NCBI RefSeq assembly: GCF_001439605.1 | Contig: NZ_LMBX01000001.1 | Span: 62,001-126,000, forward strand | DNA length: 64,000 bases | Direction of reading: 5' to 3' | From: Cytobacillus praedii | GTDB lineage: Bacteria > Bacillota > Bacilli > Bacillales > Cytobacillaceae | Shown: piece after piece, positions 53,663-62,369 of the stretch | Position numbering within the stretch: position 1 is the stretch's first letter | Layout of the letters: every line of letters starts with the position of its first letter | The notes under the pieces: generated by a model | Database searches by the model: none | What the model was told of the DNA's origin: nothing | What the model saw: the letters and a program-made list of their open reading frames with translations, nothing else | Made by a program: the position numbers and the translations under genes

Positions 53663-53798
53663 TATATGTTTTGGACCATAACAGCAAGAATGAGGATGCA
53701 ATAAATGCTGCTGCATTGATAAAATAGAAAGTATCAGCATCCCCAATATGTACATGGGGAACATTTATATTTGCCTGGAAAGGGAAAGGAGATCCATA

Positions 53799-54356
53799 GT
53801 GACAACTATCTGTCTTTCATTTGATGAAATGTGGGAGAAAATTATAGCTTGTGACCGTAAATATGACGGATTATTTTATACAGCTGTAAAAACGACTAAG
53901 ATTTATTGCCGCCCTTCTTGCAGATCTAGAAAGCCGAAGAAAATAAATGTAGCATTTTATTTTGATATCAATGAGGTCGAACAGGCGGGTTTTCGTGCAT
54001 GTAAAAGATGTCAGCCAGAAGTAGAGCACTCTCCTCATATTGGTTTGGTTCGAACAATCATTTCCTTTTTAGTGAATCATTATAGACAACAGCTTGTATT
54101 ACAGGATATTGCTGATCATGCAGGGATAAGTCCTTATTATCTTGAACGGGTTTTTAAACAAGAAACAGATGAAACTCCAAGAACCTATTTAGAAAAAATT
54201 CGTGTGGATAAGGCCGCATACCTTCTAACAAGCACAGATCGAACGAATCTAGAGATCTGCTATGAGGTAGGCTTCCAAAGCCCATCTAATTTCTACCGAG
54301 TCTTTCGGCGGTTAAAAAACTGTTCTCCCAGTGAATTTAGAAACCTTGTTAGATAG
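53799..54356 (+). CDS. adaA: Methylphosphotriester-DNA alkyltransferase and AraC-type activator (AdaA)
   Basis: 185 residues. The N-terminal zinc domain carries the methyl-acceptor Cys in KIYCRPSCRSRKPKK and the later zinc pair in ACKRCQPE. The C-terminal AraC helix-turn-helix (about 90-185) contains LQDIADHAGISPYYLERVFK. Methyl transfer to the cysteine activates the protein as inducer of the adaptive response. GTG 53799 follows AAAGGAG. First gene of adaA-alkA-ogt. Confidence 0.95.
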   Translation: MTTICLSFDEMWEKIIACDRKYDGLFYTAVKTTKIYCRPSCRSRKPKKINVAFYFDINEVEQAGFRACKRCQPEVEHSPHIGLVRTIISFLVNHYRQQLVLQDIADHAGISPYYLERVFKQETDETPRTYLEKIRVDKAAYLLTSTDRTNLEICYEVGFQSPSNFYRVFRRLKNCSPSEFRNLVR

Positions 54357-54368
54357 GGGAATGAAATG

Positions 54369-55277
54369 ATGAATTGGATGGATCACGAATCATATTTGGA
54401 AATAAAATTGCCACAAGCATTTAGCTACGAAGAATGTTTAGTGTTTCTAAACAGGTCAGACCTAGAGATATTGCATCAAATAGTTGATGGGGTTATATAT
54501 AAGTTTATTAAAGTAGAGAAAGAGTTCATGTTATTAAAAATTAGCTATACTCCACATTCAATACAAGTTGAATTCCCGTTAAGTACGCCATCTGAGAGTG
54601 CCCGTAAATCGGCTGCTGCATATGTATGGGAATGGTTTGATATGGGACAGGATTTGCCATCATTTTATGAAGCTGCATGCAGGTGTGATATTATGAAGCG
54701 GCTTGTCTATAAATATAATGGGCTGCGAATGGTGTGTATGCCTGATTTGTTTGAGGCCCTAATATGGGCAATCATCGGTCAGCAGATTAATTTAACCTTT
54801 GCTTATACTTTAAAGAAACGTTTTGTAGAACACTTTGGAGAGTGTCTTGCTTTTGAGGGAAGGAAATTTTGGCTGTTTCCATCATATGAAAGAATTGCAT
54901 CAATAGATATAGAGGATTTGAAGAAACTCCAATTTACTAATAGGAAGGCTGAATATATCATTGGCGTTGCCAAGGTGATGTCAGACGGGAAAATAACAAA
55001 GGGAAGCTTGCAGCAGAAAAATGATTATCAGCAGGCGAAACAAGCATTAATGGCCATTCGAGGTGTTGGCGCATGGACAGCAGACTATGTGCTGATGAAA
55101 TGCTTACATTACAATTGTGCCTTCCCAATTGCAGATGTCGGTTTGCATAATGCACTAAAGCAGCAAATGGGGCTTGAACGAAAGCCGACATTAGAAGAAA
55201 TCAATCATATAGCAGCAAATTGGCAAGACTGGCAAGCCTACGCAACATTTTATCTTTGGAGGTCTTTATATGAATAA
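54369..55277 (+). CDS. alkA: DNA-3-methyladenine glycosylase II (AlkA)
   Basis: About 302 residues. HhH-GPD DNA glycosylase: WAIIGQQINLTFAYTLKKR before the core and the hairpin-helix LMAIRGVGAWTADYVLMKCL with the catalytic Asp in CAFPIADVGLHNAL. It removes alkylated purines. It follows adaA by 12 nt and overlaps ogt by 8 nt. The start may be the first or second of two adjacent ATGs (54366 or 54369). Confidence 0.94.
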   Translation: MNWMDHESYLEIKLPQAFSYEECLVFLNRSDLEILHQIVDGVIYKFIKVEKEFMLLKISYTPHSIQVEFPLSTPSESARKSAAAYVWEWFDMGQDLPSFYEAACRCDIMKRLVYKYNGLRMVCMPDLFEALIWAIIGQQINLTFAYTLKKRFVEHFGECLAFEGRKFWLFPSYERIASIDIEDLKKLQFTNRKAEYIIGVAKVMSDGKITKGSLQQKNDYQQAKQALMAIRGVGAWTADYVLMKCLHYNCAFPIADVGLHNALKQQMGLERKPTLEEINHIAANWQDWQAYATFYLWRSLYE

Positions 55278-55830
55278 TCAGCAAACCGCACAGAGGGACA
55301 GCGTAAATGTTCCAATGAAATCAGCAGGGACAAGGAACCTCTCCCCTCGTCCCGCTTTATATACATTAGACTACGAGTCTCCAGTTGGGGTGCTTGAAAT
55401 AGCAGGCAGTGATGAAGCGGTCTATTCTATTCTATTCAATGATGAGGATGCGGCAGTGAATGTTCAAAGGGAGGATACACCTAACGTATTGATGGATTGC
55501 TATGAGCAGCTTGATGAGTATTTTAAAGGAAAGCGCCATGAATTTACTTTTCCTTATATATTTGAGGGAACTGCCTTCCAAAAAGATGTGTGGAATGCAT
55601 TAACGACGATATCCTATGGGAAAACAGGCTCTTATAAAGATATAGCCGTTGCTATCGGGAATGAAAAAGCGATCAGAGCAGTCGGAAGTGCGAATGGAAG
55701 AAACAAATTGAGTATTGTCATACCCTGCCATCGCATTATAGGCTCTAATGGAAAATTAACCGGCTATGCAGGCGGGTTATGGAGAAAAGAATGGCTTCTT
55801 CAGCATGAAAACACCTTTAAGAAAGAGTAA
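55270..55830 (+). CDS. ogt: Methylated-DNA-[protein]-cysteine S-methyltransferase
   Basis: 186 residues. Direct-reversal repair enzyme moving a methyl group from O6-methylguanine to Cys153 in SIVIPCHRIIGSNG; also GNEKAIRAVGSANGRN with the DNA-binding arginine finger. Typical proteins begin near residue 30 of this one (YTLDYESPVG). The first 29 residues come from DNA containing two GGGACA/TGTCCC-type motifs like those in nearby terminators, so a repeat seems to have been inserted between the start codon and the conserved domain without breaking the frame. Confidence 0.93.
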   Translation: MNNQQTAQRDSVNVPMKSAGTRNLSPRPALYTLDYESPVGVLEIAGSDEAVYSILFNDEDAAVNVQREDTPNVLMDCYEQLDEYFKGKRHEFTFPYIFEGTAFQKDVWNALTTISYGKTGSYKDIAVAIGNEKAIRAVGSANGRNKLSIVIPCHRIIGSNGKLTGYAGGLWRKEWLLQHENTFKKE

Positions 55831-55836
55831 GTGGCA

Positions 55837-55861
55837 GGACAGAGGGGCAGTCCCTCTGTCC
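55837..55861. terminator. Bidirectional GGGACA-type terminator
   Basis: GGACAGAGGG/CCCTCTGTCC perfect 10-bp stem between the convergent ogt and DUF4956 genes. Confidence 0.85.
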
Positions 55862-55862
55862 C

Positions 55863-56546
55863 TTATGCTGTGAAATTGCCGTCGTAGCTCAACATGATGG
55901 CTGATTTAACACCCTTCATGCCGGAAATATTATTGATAAAACTTGTGTTATTTTCTTTTATACGAATTTCATAAGTGATTTCATGGTCGTCTCCAGGCAT
56001 AACTGATTTTGATTTAATTGAGTGCTTCATAGAATGCTCAGCTATTACATGTTCTAAAGGAGTTTCAATCGAACGGTCACTATAGCGAACAACTAATAAA
56101 TAGGGGTTTTCAATTTTAATCCGGTTAATAAAGAAAAGTAAAACAAACCCAATCAGAATCGAACCAATAATAACAAGGGGGATAAGACCAGCCCCGCATA
56201 AAATACCTGATACAATCGCCCAGAAAATGTAAACAATGTCCATTGGATCTTTAATCGGTGTTCTAAACCGGACGATGGACAAAGCACCGACCATACCAAG
56301 TGATAATAAGATATTGGATGAAATCCCCATAATAATTAATGCAGTGGCCATGGCCATAACGATTAATGAGATATTAAAGGTGTGTGAATATATGACACCA
56401 GAGAAGGTTTTTTTATAAACCCAATAAATGAATAATCCTATTCCAAATGCTACGATTAAGCCAATTAGTGAATCAATGATCGAAAAGCTGCTTGTTTTTT
56501 CTAAAAAGCTAGATTTAAAAATATCGCTAAAATTTATACTTTCCAT
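55863..56546 (-). CDS. DUF4956 membrane protein
   Basis: About 227 residues with four transmembrane helices (about 25-140) followed by a cytoplasmic domain (about 145-227) ending in a ferredoxin-like pattern. The loop LGMVGALSIVRFRTPIKDPMDIVYIFWAI (broken between helices 3 and 4) is characteristic of DUF4956. ATG 56546 is chosen because the longer frame's TTG overlaps its GGAGG site. It lies 64 nt after the VTC-domain gene, its common genomic partner. Function unknown. Confidence 0.87.
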   Translation of the reverse strand: MESINFSDIFKSSFLEKTSSFSIIDSLIGLIVAFGIGLFIYWVYKKTFSGVIYSHTFNISLIVMAMATALIIMGISSNILLSLGMVGALSIVRFRTPIKDPMDIVYIFWAIVSGILCGAGLIPLVIIGSILIGFVLLFFINRIKIENPYLLVVRYSDRSIETPLEHVIAEHSMKHSIKSKSVMPGDDHEITYEIRIKENNTSFINNISGMKGVKSAIMLSYDGNFTA

Positions 56547-56610
56547 TCCTTTTTCCTCCAATTATTTCTGTTTTATAAGTGGGATAATGGGCCTGTCCCC
56601 GTTCCAGCTA

Positions 56611-57309
56611 TTATCCATACATTCTGCTGATTTGGTATTTTGAGTACGTTCCTTTTCTTCTGTCGCCAAGTTGGAGTAATTTTTTGATGATGTCGGGAAG
56701 ATATTCATCAAATTTTACTTCGAGGATGACGATGTTGGGATTAGTTTCAACCATGGCAATATCAGGATTAAGAACATCATTGTTTCGAAAGCTTGTTTTG
56801 ATGGAGCTATCGAAGGTTACTCTCACATTTCCATAGCGGTAAATAAATACTTCTCTTTCGTAATCAACAACGGTTATCGGCTTTAATTGCAGCAATTTCA
56901 TTTGTACGAACAATTCTTGTATGAGGGCTCTCTCATCATTTTCCATCCATAAGATGTCACCAAGTCTGATGCGATCAAATTCTTCTGCATGGATGCGGCA
57001 TTTTTGTTTGTATGTTAGATTATTGCGCTTGCTCTTTTTTTCAAGCGTAAGATAATCTGGATTATAGTCATAGAGCCGAACCCGAAATTTATCGCGCTCA
57101 TAATGCCCTTCCTTTTTCTGGGTAAGCACTTTATTGTCGAAGTTATCGAAGTAAACACTTCGAATAATATATTTCCCGTCGTTACTTGCATGGGGATCGA
57201 CTTCCATGTAATGCTTTAGCCTGCTTCTAAGAAGGAAGCAGTCCATTTTCGTTATTTCATGCTTCAATTCATTGCGGCCCTGCACACCATTTAAGGTCAT
57301 TGCCTTCAT
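56611..57309 (-). CDS. VTC-domain polyphosphate polymerase-like protein
   Basis: 232 residues with the triphosphate-tunnel (VTC/CYTH-like) pattern: NELKHEI, IRSVYFDNFDNKV, KFRVRLYDY, LEKKSKRNN, VDYEREVFIY, VRVTFDSSIKTS and VILEVKFDEYLP supply the alternating Lys/Arg and Glu that line the tunnel. Yeast Vtc4 with this domain makes polyphosphate from ATP; activity here is inferred. AAGGAG precedes the ATG. Its promoter region carries CiaR-type repeats nearly identical to those before the lipoprotein gene at 60015. Confidence 0.85.
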   Translation of the reverse strand: MKAMTLNGVQGRNELKHEITKMDCFLLRSRLKHYMEVDPHASNDGKYIIRSVYFDNFDNKVLTQKKEGHYERDKFRVRLYDYNPDYLTLEKKSKRNNLTYKQKCRIHAEEFDRIRLGDILWMENDERALIQELFVQMKLLQLKPITVVDYEREVFIYRYGNVRVTFDSSIKTSFRNNDVLNPDIAMVETNPNIVILEVKFDEYLPDIIKKLLQLGDRRKGTYSKYQISRMYG

Positions 57310-57345
57310 GTTCTCATTCTCCTTCGGTACGATTAGCGCTGTGAT

Positions 57346-57382
57346 TCACATTATTAAGGACAAACCTTAAACAAACCTTAAA
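57346..57382 (-). promoter_or_regulatory. CiaR-type direct repeats upstream of the VTC/DUF4956 operon
   Basis: On the minus strand TTTAAG-GTTTG-TTTAAG (57382-57367) gives two boxes 11 bp apart, then TTTGTCC and TTAATAATGTGA. Streptococcal CiaR binds TTTAAG-N5-TTTAAG. The 25 bases from the second TTAAGG are identical to those at 59952-59976 upstream of the lipoprotein gene. Confidence 0.75.
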
Positions 57383-57444
57383 GAATTTTAAAAAATAAAG
57401 GTTGTCTTTCGAAAACAGTGTTGTATTAACACGAATTCGCAGAA

Positions 57445-57538
57445 AGTTGATTTACGCTCCAGGTTGCTCGCTTTCCGCGGGGTCTCACCTGTCCCACACT
57501 TCCCGCAGGAGTCTCGGCCTTCCGCTCCAATCAACTAA
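57445..57538. repeat. Dispersed Bacillus-type repeat, copy 2
   Basis: AGTTGATTTACGCTCCAGG ... CGCTCCAATCAACTAA, with the same core as copy 1. Lies on one side of the CiaRH-like genes; copy 3 lies on the other, in the same orientation. Confidence 0.85.
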
Positions 57539-57639
57539 TCTTATTTGTCTGCGATTTTTACTTACTAAATTTATTCCAAAAACAACAATATTTAAAAATA
57601 GAGACAAAATTAAAAAAGAAAATCACGGTCTGTGATCTT

Positions 57640-58950
57640 CTACTTTGGCAACTTCACTTTGAAGGTTGTTCCTTTGTGATTATTTTGAAATACAGTGATC
57701 GTTCCATTATGTTTAGCTGCAATCCACTGTGCAATGGAAAGTCCTAATCCCATTCCTCCTGTTTCCCTTGAGCGGGCCTTATCCTCTCTGTAAAAGCGGT
57801 CAAATATATATTTCATATTTTCTTCCTTAATTCCTATTCCTGTATCACTGACCTCCAAAACAACTTTATGATCTTCCGCATATGTTTTAACTCCGATACT
57901 GTCATCATCGCTGGTGTATTTTAACGCATTATCAAGCAGAATGACCAGCAGCTGGTGAAGGCGGACTTCATCAGCCTCGATACTTACTTTACAGTTTAAA
58001 TTAAGCCAAAAATGCTTATCTTGTGACTCCGCGATTTCGATATAAGGGGCACAAACCTTCTGAATAAAGCTATCTACATCGAGTATCTGTTTTGTAAGCT
58101 GCGTCTCCGCTGAATCAGCTCTTGCTAGGGTTAATAAGTCTGAGGTGAGCTTAGATAATCGTCTTGTTTCGGATAAGCTTAGTGCAATATTTTCGAATTT
58201 GTTCATTATTTTTTCGTGCGGTTCGGTTAGCAGCAACTCTAATTTATTCTGAATAATTGTTAAAGGTGTTCTAAGTTCATGTGAGGCATTTTCAACGAAC
58301 TCGGCCTGCTTATTCCAAGAATGAATAATGGGCTTCATCATTTTCCTTGATAGAATATAGCTTGCCGAAATAGAAAGGATAATAAAAATAATCGAACAAA
58401 CAATAATAAGCCGCTCAAAGTTATCAATAATGGTTTGTTCTGCATCAGTATTAATTAATAGCTGTGTATATATTATTTCCCCTTCTGAATCAGCAGTTTC
58501 AAATAACAGATACCTAAAATGATATAGATTGTTAATCGTAGTGTTCGTAATTATGTTTAAATTTGTTTTATCTAATTGGGCACCCTTTATAAAACTCTCG
58601 TAAAATGACGAACCTATCTCATTTTGATTGATAATTTCTCCATTCTTATTCCATTTAAGTACAATGATGCGAGGATTCGGATGTTCCCTCTGCCTTTCTT
58701 CACGGGGAGGCAGACGATCCATCTTGTCGTCTGGAAGTGGTGACTCGAATCCTCTTGAAGGATGTTCAGTCATCATTTCTTTAAACGATAATAGCTCTTC
58801 ATCAGATTTAGAAAATAATGTCCGCTGCACCTGTCCGATAATAATGATGCCAAAGATTGTAAAAATAACTGTAAAAGCAATTAGATTAAAAAACATAAAT
58901 TTCAATTGCTGCTTACGAAATAGCGCTTTTTTAAACATTTCCTTCACCAT
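57640..58950 (-). CDS. Sensor histidine kinase (CiaH-like)
   Basis: 436 residues: transmembrane helix (about 17-40), extracytoplasmic sensor of about 135 residues with a Pro/Arg-rich segment, second helix (about 180-200), then H-box NASHELRTPLTIIQNKLELL, N-box LLDNALKYTS, DTGIGIKEEN and GGMGLGLSIAQWIAAKHNG. The kinase core resembles CiaH. GTG start overlapping the response regulator gene by 20 nt. Signal unknown. Confidence 0.9.
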   Translation of the reverse strand: MVKEMFKKALFRKQQLKFMFFNLIAFTVIFTIFGIIIIGQVQRTLFSKSDEELLSFKEMMTEHPSRGFESPLPDDKMDRLPPREERQREHPNPRIIVLKWNKNGEIINQNEIGSSFYESFIKGAQLDKTNLNIITNTTINNLYHFRYLLFETADSEGEIIYTQLLINTDAEQTIIDNFERLIIVCSIIFIILSISASYILSRKMMKPIIHSWNKQAEFVENASHELRTPLTIIQNKLELLLTEPHEKIMNKFENIALSLSETRRLSKLTSDLLTLARADSAETQLTKQILDVDSFIQKVCAPYIEIAESQDKHFWLNLNCKVSIEADEVRLHQLLVILLDNALKYTSDDDSIGVKTYAEDHKVVLEVSDTGIGIKEENMKYIFDRFYREDKARSRETGGMGLGLSIAQWIAAKHNGTITVFQNNHKGTTFKVKLPK

Positions 58951-59617
58951 TTTCAGCTATCATATATCCGAGACCGCGGAAAGTCTTAATATATTGATCA
59001 TAGCCAAATGTTTTTAAGTTTTTTCTTAACTTACTTGCGTATACCTCAACAACGGTTGTAGACGTGTCCGATTCGAAACCCCATATTCGGTCAAAGATTT
59101 GTTCTTTTGTTACAATGGAATTTTTATTGTTAATGAGATATTCGAGCAAGTCGAATTGCTTCCCGTTAAGATTGACTATTTCTTCTCCAATCGAAGCGGT
59201 TTTATTTTTTAAGTTTAGTTTTAATTCTTTAAAGGAAATCGTATTTTCTTCAAATTTCCCTCCGGCTCTTCGAATGATTGCCTCTAAGCGCAGCAAAAGT
59301 TCTTCGCGGTGGAAAGGCTTTACGATATAATCATCCGCTCCTACTTTAAAGCCTTGAATTTTATCATCGATCCCATCCTTAGCTGTTAGCATAATGACAG
59401 GTGTGGTGATATTGTTTTTTCTCAATTGCTTTAATACCTCATAGCCATTCATATGTGGAAGCATGATATCCAAAATAATACAATCAAATATGTTTTGCTC
59501 CGCAAGGAATAGTCCTTCTTCCCCATCAAAAGCCTGCTCGGTTTCAAAAACATCCCCGATCGTTTCACGTATTGTTTCAGAGAGATATGTATCATCTTCA
59601 ATAATTAATAACTTCAT
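58931..59617 (-). CDS. OmpR-family response regulator (CiaR-like)
   Basis: 228 residues: receiver with EDD, phospho-Asp in CIILDIMLPHMNG and KPFHREELLLRLEAI; winged helix (about 130-225) with LNGKQFDLLEYLINNKNSIVT and VVEVYASKLRKNL. Sequence is close to the CiaR type and the two flanking operons carry TTTAAG-N5-TTTAAG-like sites, so these are its likely targets. Overlaps the kinase gene. Confidence 0.92.
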   Translation of the reverse strand: MKLLIIEDDTYLSETIRETIGDVFETEQAFDGEEGLFLAEQNIFDCIILDIMLPHMNGYEVLKQLRKNNITTPVIMLTAKDGIDDKIQGFKVGADDYIVKPFHREELLLRLEAIIRRAGGKFEENTISFKELKLNLKNKTASIGEEIVNLNGKQFDLLEYLINNKNSIVTKEQIFDRIWGFESDTSTTVVEVYASKLRKNLKTFGYDQYIKTFRGLGYMIAENGEGNV

Positions 59618-59754
59618 GATGATCCTCTTTTCTTTTTTGCTTTCTATTAATGCTTAGATTATAGGCTGAATCCAATCAAATGCAAAATCTTTTTATTTTC
59701 TTTTAAGAAAACTATATTTGTAAACTTTGTTGGTCTTAGCATGTAATGGGTAAA

Positions 59755-59888
59755 GGTTGATTTGCGCTCCAGTTGGCTCGCTTTCCACGGGGTGGGCGGT
59801 GAGCCTCCTCGTCGCTAACGCTCCTGCGGGGTCTCACCTGTCCCACACTTCCCGCAGGAGTCTCGCCACCTTACGCTCCAATCAACTA
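59755..59888. repeat. Dispersed Bacillus-type repeat, copy 3 (longer form)
   Basis: Same ends and core as copies 1 and 2, plus an extra piece of about 38 bp (GTGGGCGGTGAGCCTCCTCG...). Lies between the response regulator and the lipoprotein gene. Confidence 0.85.
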
Positions 59889-59939
59889 GTTTTTTTAGTA
59901 AACAGTAAACTTATTTTAAAATAACAATCTTTTAGAATG

Positions 59940-59976
59940 TTTAAGGTTGGATTAAGGTTTGTCCTTAATAATGTGA
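59940..59976 (+). promoter_or_regulatory. CiaR-type direct repeats upstream of the surface lipoprotein gene
   Basis: TTTAAG-GTTGG-ATTAAG (59940-59956), then TTTGTCC and TTAATAATGTGA. This matches the VTC operon site at 57346-57382 in spacing and nearly in sequence. Confidence 0.75.
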
Positions 59977-60014
59977 TCAGAAGGGTGAATTTTGATAAAG
60001 AATAGGAGACGATT

Positions 60015-62216
60015 ATGAAGAATAGATACCTAAAAATAGCGGCAGCGCTTCTATCTACAAGTTTATTGTTTGCTTGCAGTAAGGGTGCGGATACAACTGA
60101 CAAAGGCAGCAATAAAGAAATTATGGATCAGATTGCCAGTGCTGTGAGCTATAAAAAAGAAGATGATTATACGGACTGGAAGAATGAAACCCCTACTTAC
60201 ATTGAATTAAATGGAACCGAGGCAGAATTTGATCAATCTGCAGCGATCATTGTGAAAGATAAAACCTTAACGATCAAAACAGGCGGTGTGTACGTTCTAA
60301 GCGGAAAGTGGGACGATGGTCAAATAGCCATTGATTCCGAGGATAAAAATACTGTTCGGCTTGTTTTAAATGGAGTGGAAATAAATAATACTGAAAATGC
60401 AGCGATTAATATCGTAAATGCTGAAAAAACAATTATCTCCCTTCAAGAAGGCACATCAAATCGTATTTCAGATGGCGAAAACTATCATTTTGATGATTCT
60501 TCTTCAGGTGAACCGAATGCAGCAATTTTCAGCAAAGATGATTTAACGATAAATGGTTCTGGTAAGCTGATTGTTCATGCCAATTATAATAACGGAATTT
60601 CAAGTAAAGATGACCTAAAAATAACAGGAGGGGCCATAGAGGTTCATTCGGCAGATGACGGATTAATGGGCAGGGATTTAGTAGCGATTAAAGGTGGAGA
60701 CATCACGGTTGAAGCGGGCGGGGATGGCATTAAGTCAACGAACGACAAGGATTCATCCAAAGGGAACATTGCTTTAGAAGGAGGTAACTATGACATTGCT
60801 GCTGGGAGTGATGGGATACATGCTATTTCTTCTTTATGGATTACGGATGGTTCTTATAAAGTTACTGCAGGAGGCGGGAGCCCAGAAACGGTAAGCAATC
60901 GCGAAAATGCACCCGGGCCCTGGGGAAATAATGCAAATCCAGAGACAGATCCAAACTTAAAGCCTAAAGAGAACCTTGATCTAAATCCGAATTCGAACGG
61001 AGAAGCAAATCAAGAGAACACGGAGGTCACAGAATCAACAAGTGCGAAAGGGCTAAAAGCTGCAGCAGAATTGGCTGTAGGTGGAGGGACTTTTGCCATC
61101 GATTCTTCTGATGATGCGGTTCACAGCAATCGTGATGTTACAATTGCAGGCGGTGAGCTAACAATTGCTACGGGAGATGACGGGGTTCACGCAGATACTT
61201 CACTCCGTATAAAAGGCGGGAAAATCAATGTAACAAAAAGCTATGAAGGGATCGAGAGTAAAGAAATAATCATTTCAGACGGTGAAGTTCATATCGTTTC
61301 TAGTGATGATGGAGTTAATGTTGGGGGAGGAAATGATGGCTCTGGATTCCGCATGCCAATGGATGCTGAAAGCAATGGGCAAGAAAGCTCTGGGGCCAAT
61401 AGTGGACAGCTGAATACTGCCGCTCAGGAAAATAATGAACAAGCTAGTTCGGAAGAAAAGATGCTCACTATCAATGGCGGCTATATCACTGTCAACGCAG
61501 ATGGAGATGGATTAGATTCGAATGGATCGATTGAAATGACCGGTGGAACGGTCATTGTAAATGGTCCAACATCTGATGGCAATGGTCCACTTGATTATGA
61601 TGGAAGCTTTGATATGAGCGGAGGTTTTCTAATTGCTGCTGGAAGTTCTGGAATGGTTCAAGCGGCATCTGAACAATCCGCACAAAATTCCTTATTGATG
61701 ACTTATCCTGACACACAGAAAGCAGGAACAATCGTTCATCTTGAGGACAGCGAGGGAACTACAATTACAACCTTTACTCCGAAAAAAGACTATCAATCTG
61801 TCTTTATCAGTTCACCAGAATTATCGAAGGATGCATCTTATGTTTTATATTCAGGTGGCTCTTCAAAAGAGAGTGAACAAGATGGCCTGTTTAAAACGGG
61901 TAAATACCAAGACGGAACAAAGGTGGTGGAGTTTACCATTTCTAATTCAGTCACATGGTTAAATGAATCAGGAATTACAGCAGGCAGAAGTGCTCATCCG
62001 GGCGGTCAAGGAGGACCAGGAGGAAATGCAGGTGGTCAAAAGCGGCCTGAAATGGGGAATTCAGGCGGTATGTTCGGTGATCTAGATGAGGAGACAAGAG
62101 AAAAGGTGCAAGCTATTATGGAACAAGAAAGAGCAGGCACTCTTACTCGAGAAGAGGCACAGACACAGCTGCAAGAACTTGGAGTAGAATTCCCTGGACC
62201 AGGTGGAAGACAATAG
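60015..62216 (+). CDS. Cthe_2159-type carbohydrate-binding surface lipoprotein
   Basis: 733 residues. Lipobox SLLFACS (Cys21), then repeated beta-helix turns rich in GG/GD/DG (ITGGAIEVHSADDGLMG, ALEGGNYDIAAGSDGIHA, IAGGELTIATGDDGVHAD) typical of the Cthe_2159 (DUF4353) calcium-dependent polysaccharide-binding domain (about 45-620), interrupted by two low-complexity Asn/Glu/Pro-rich inserts (about 293-345 and 445-485). The C terminus has a Gly-Pro-rich stretch and a short helical tail (DEETREKVQAIMEQERAGT). Lies on the outer face of the membrane. Its promoter carries CiaR-type boxes. Confidence 0.85.
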   Translation: MKNRYLKIAAALLSTSLLFACSKGADTTDKGSNKEIMDQIASAVSYKKEDDYTDWKNETPTYIELNGTEAEFDQSAAIIVKDKTLTIKTGGVYVLSGKWDDGQIAIDSEDKNTVRLVLNGVEINNTENAAINIVNAEKTIISLQEGTSNRISDGENYHFDDSSSGEPNAAIFSKDDLTINGSGKLIVHANYNNGISSKDDLKITGGAIEVHSADDGLMGRDLVAIKGGDITVEAGGDGIKSTNDKDSSKGNIALEGGNYDIAAGSDGIHAISSLWITDGSYKVTAGGGSPETVSNRENAPGPWGNNANPETDPNLKPKENLDLNPNSNGEANQENTEVTESTSAKGLKAAAELAVGGGTFAIDSSDDAVHSNRDVTIAGGELTIATGDDGVHADTSLRIKGGKINVTKSYEGIESKEIIISDGEVHIVSSDDGVNVGGGNDGSGFRMPMDAESNGQESSGANSGQLNTAAQENNEQASSEEKMLTINGGYITVNADGDGLDSNGSIEMTGGTVIVNGPTSDGNGPLDYDGSFDMSGGFLIAAGSSGMVQAASEQSAQNSLLMTYPDTQKAGTIVHLEDSEGTTITTFTPKKDYQSVFISSPELSKDASYVLYSGGSSKESEQDGLFKTGKYQDGTKVVEFTISNSVTWLNESGITAGRSAHPGGQGGPGGNAGGQKRPEMGNSGGMFGDLDEETREKVQAIMEQERAGTLTREEAQTQLQELGVEFPGPGGRQ

Positions 62217-62237
62217 TGGGACATAAAGCTTGTCCCA
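62217..62237 (+). terminator. GGGACA-type hairpin after the lipoprotein gene
   Basis: TGGGACA/TGTCCCA around a 7-nt loop immediately after the stop codon. Confidence 0.6.
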
Positions 62238-62369
62238 GCGTCCCTAAGATGAAACTTTTTCCAGCGGATCATTTTGTTTAATAACAAGATTCTTTCATCC
62301 GCCATTATGTTAAAATAGTGAGATTGAAAACTTATTAAGTGTTTACATGAATGGAAGGCGGGAGCATCA

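Noticed and set aside
42080-59888. Transposons or IS elements at the three repeat copies
   Set aside because: The repeats encode no transposase and have short inverted ends; they look like non-coding dispersed repeats.
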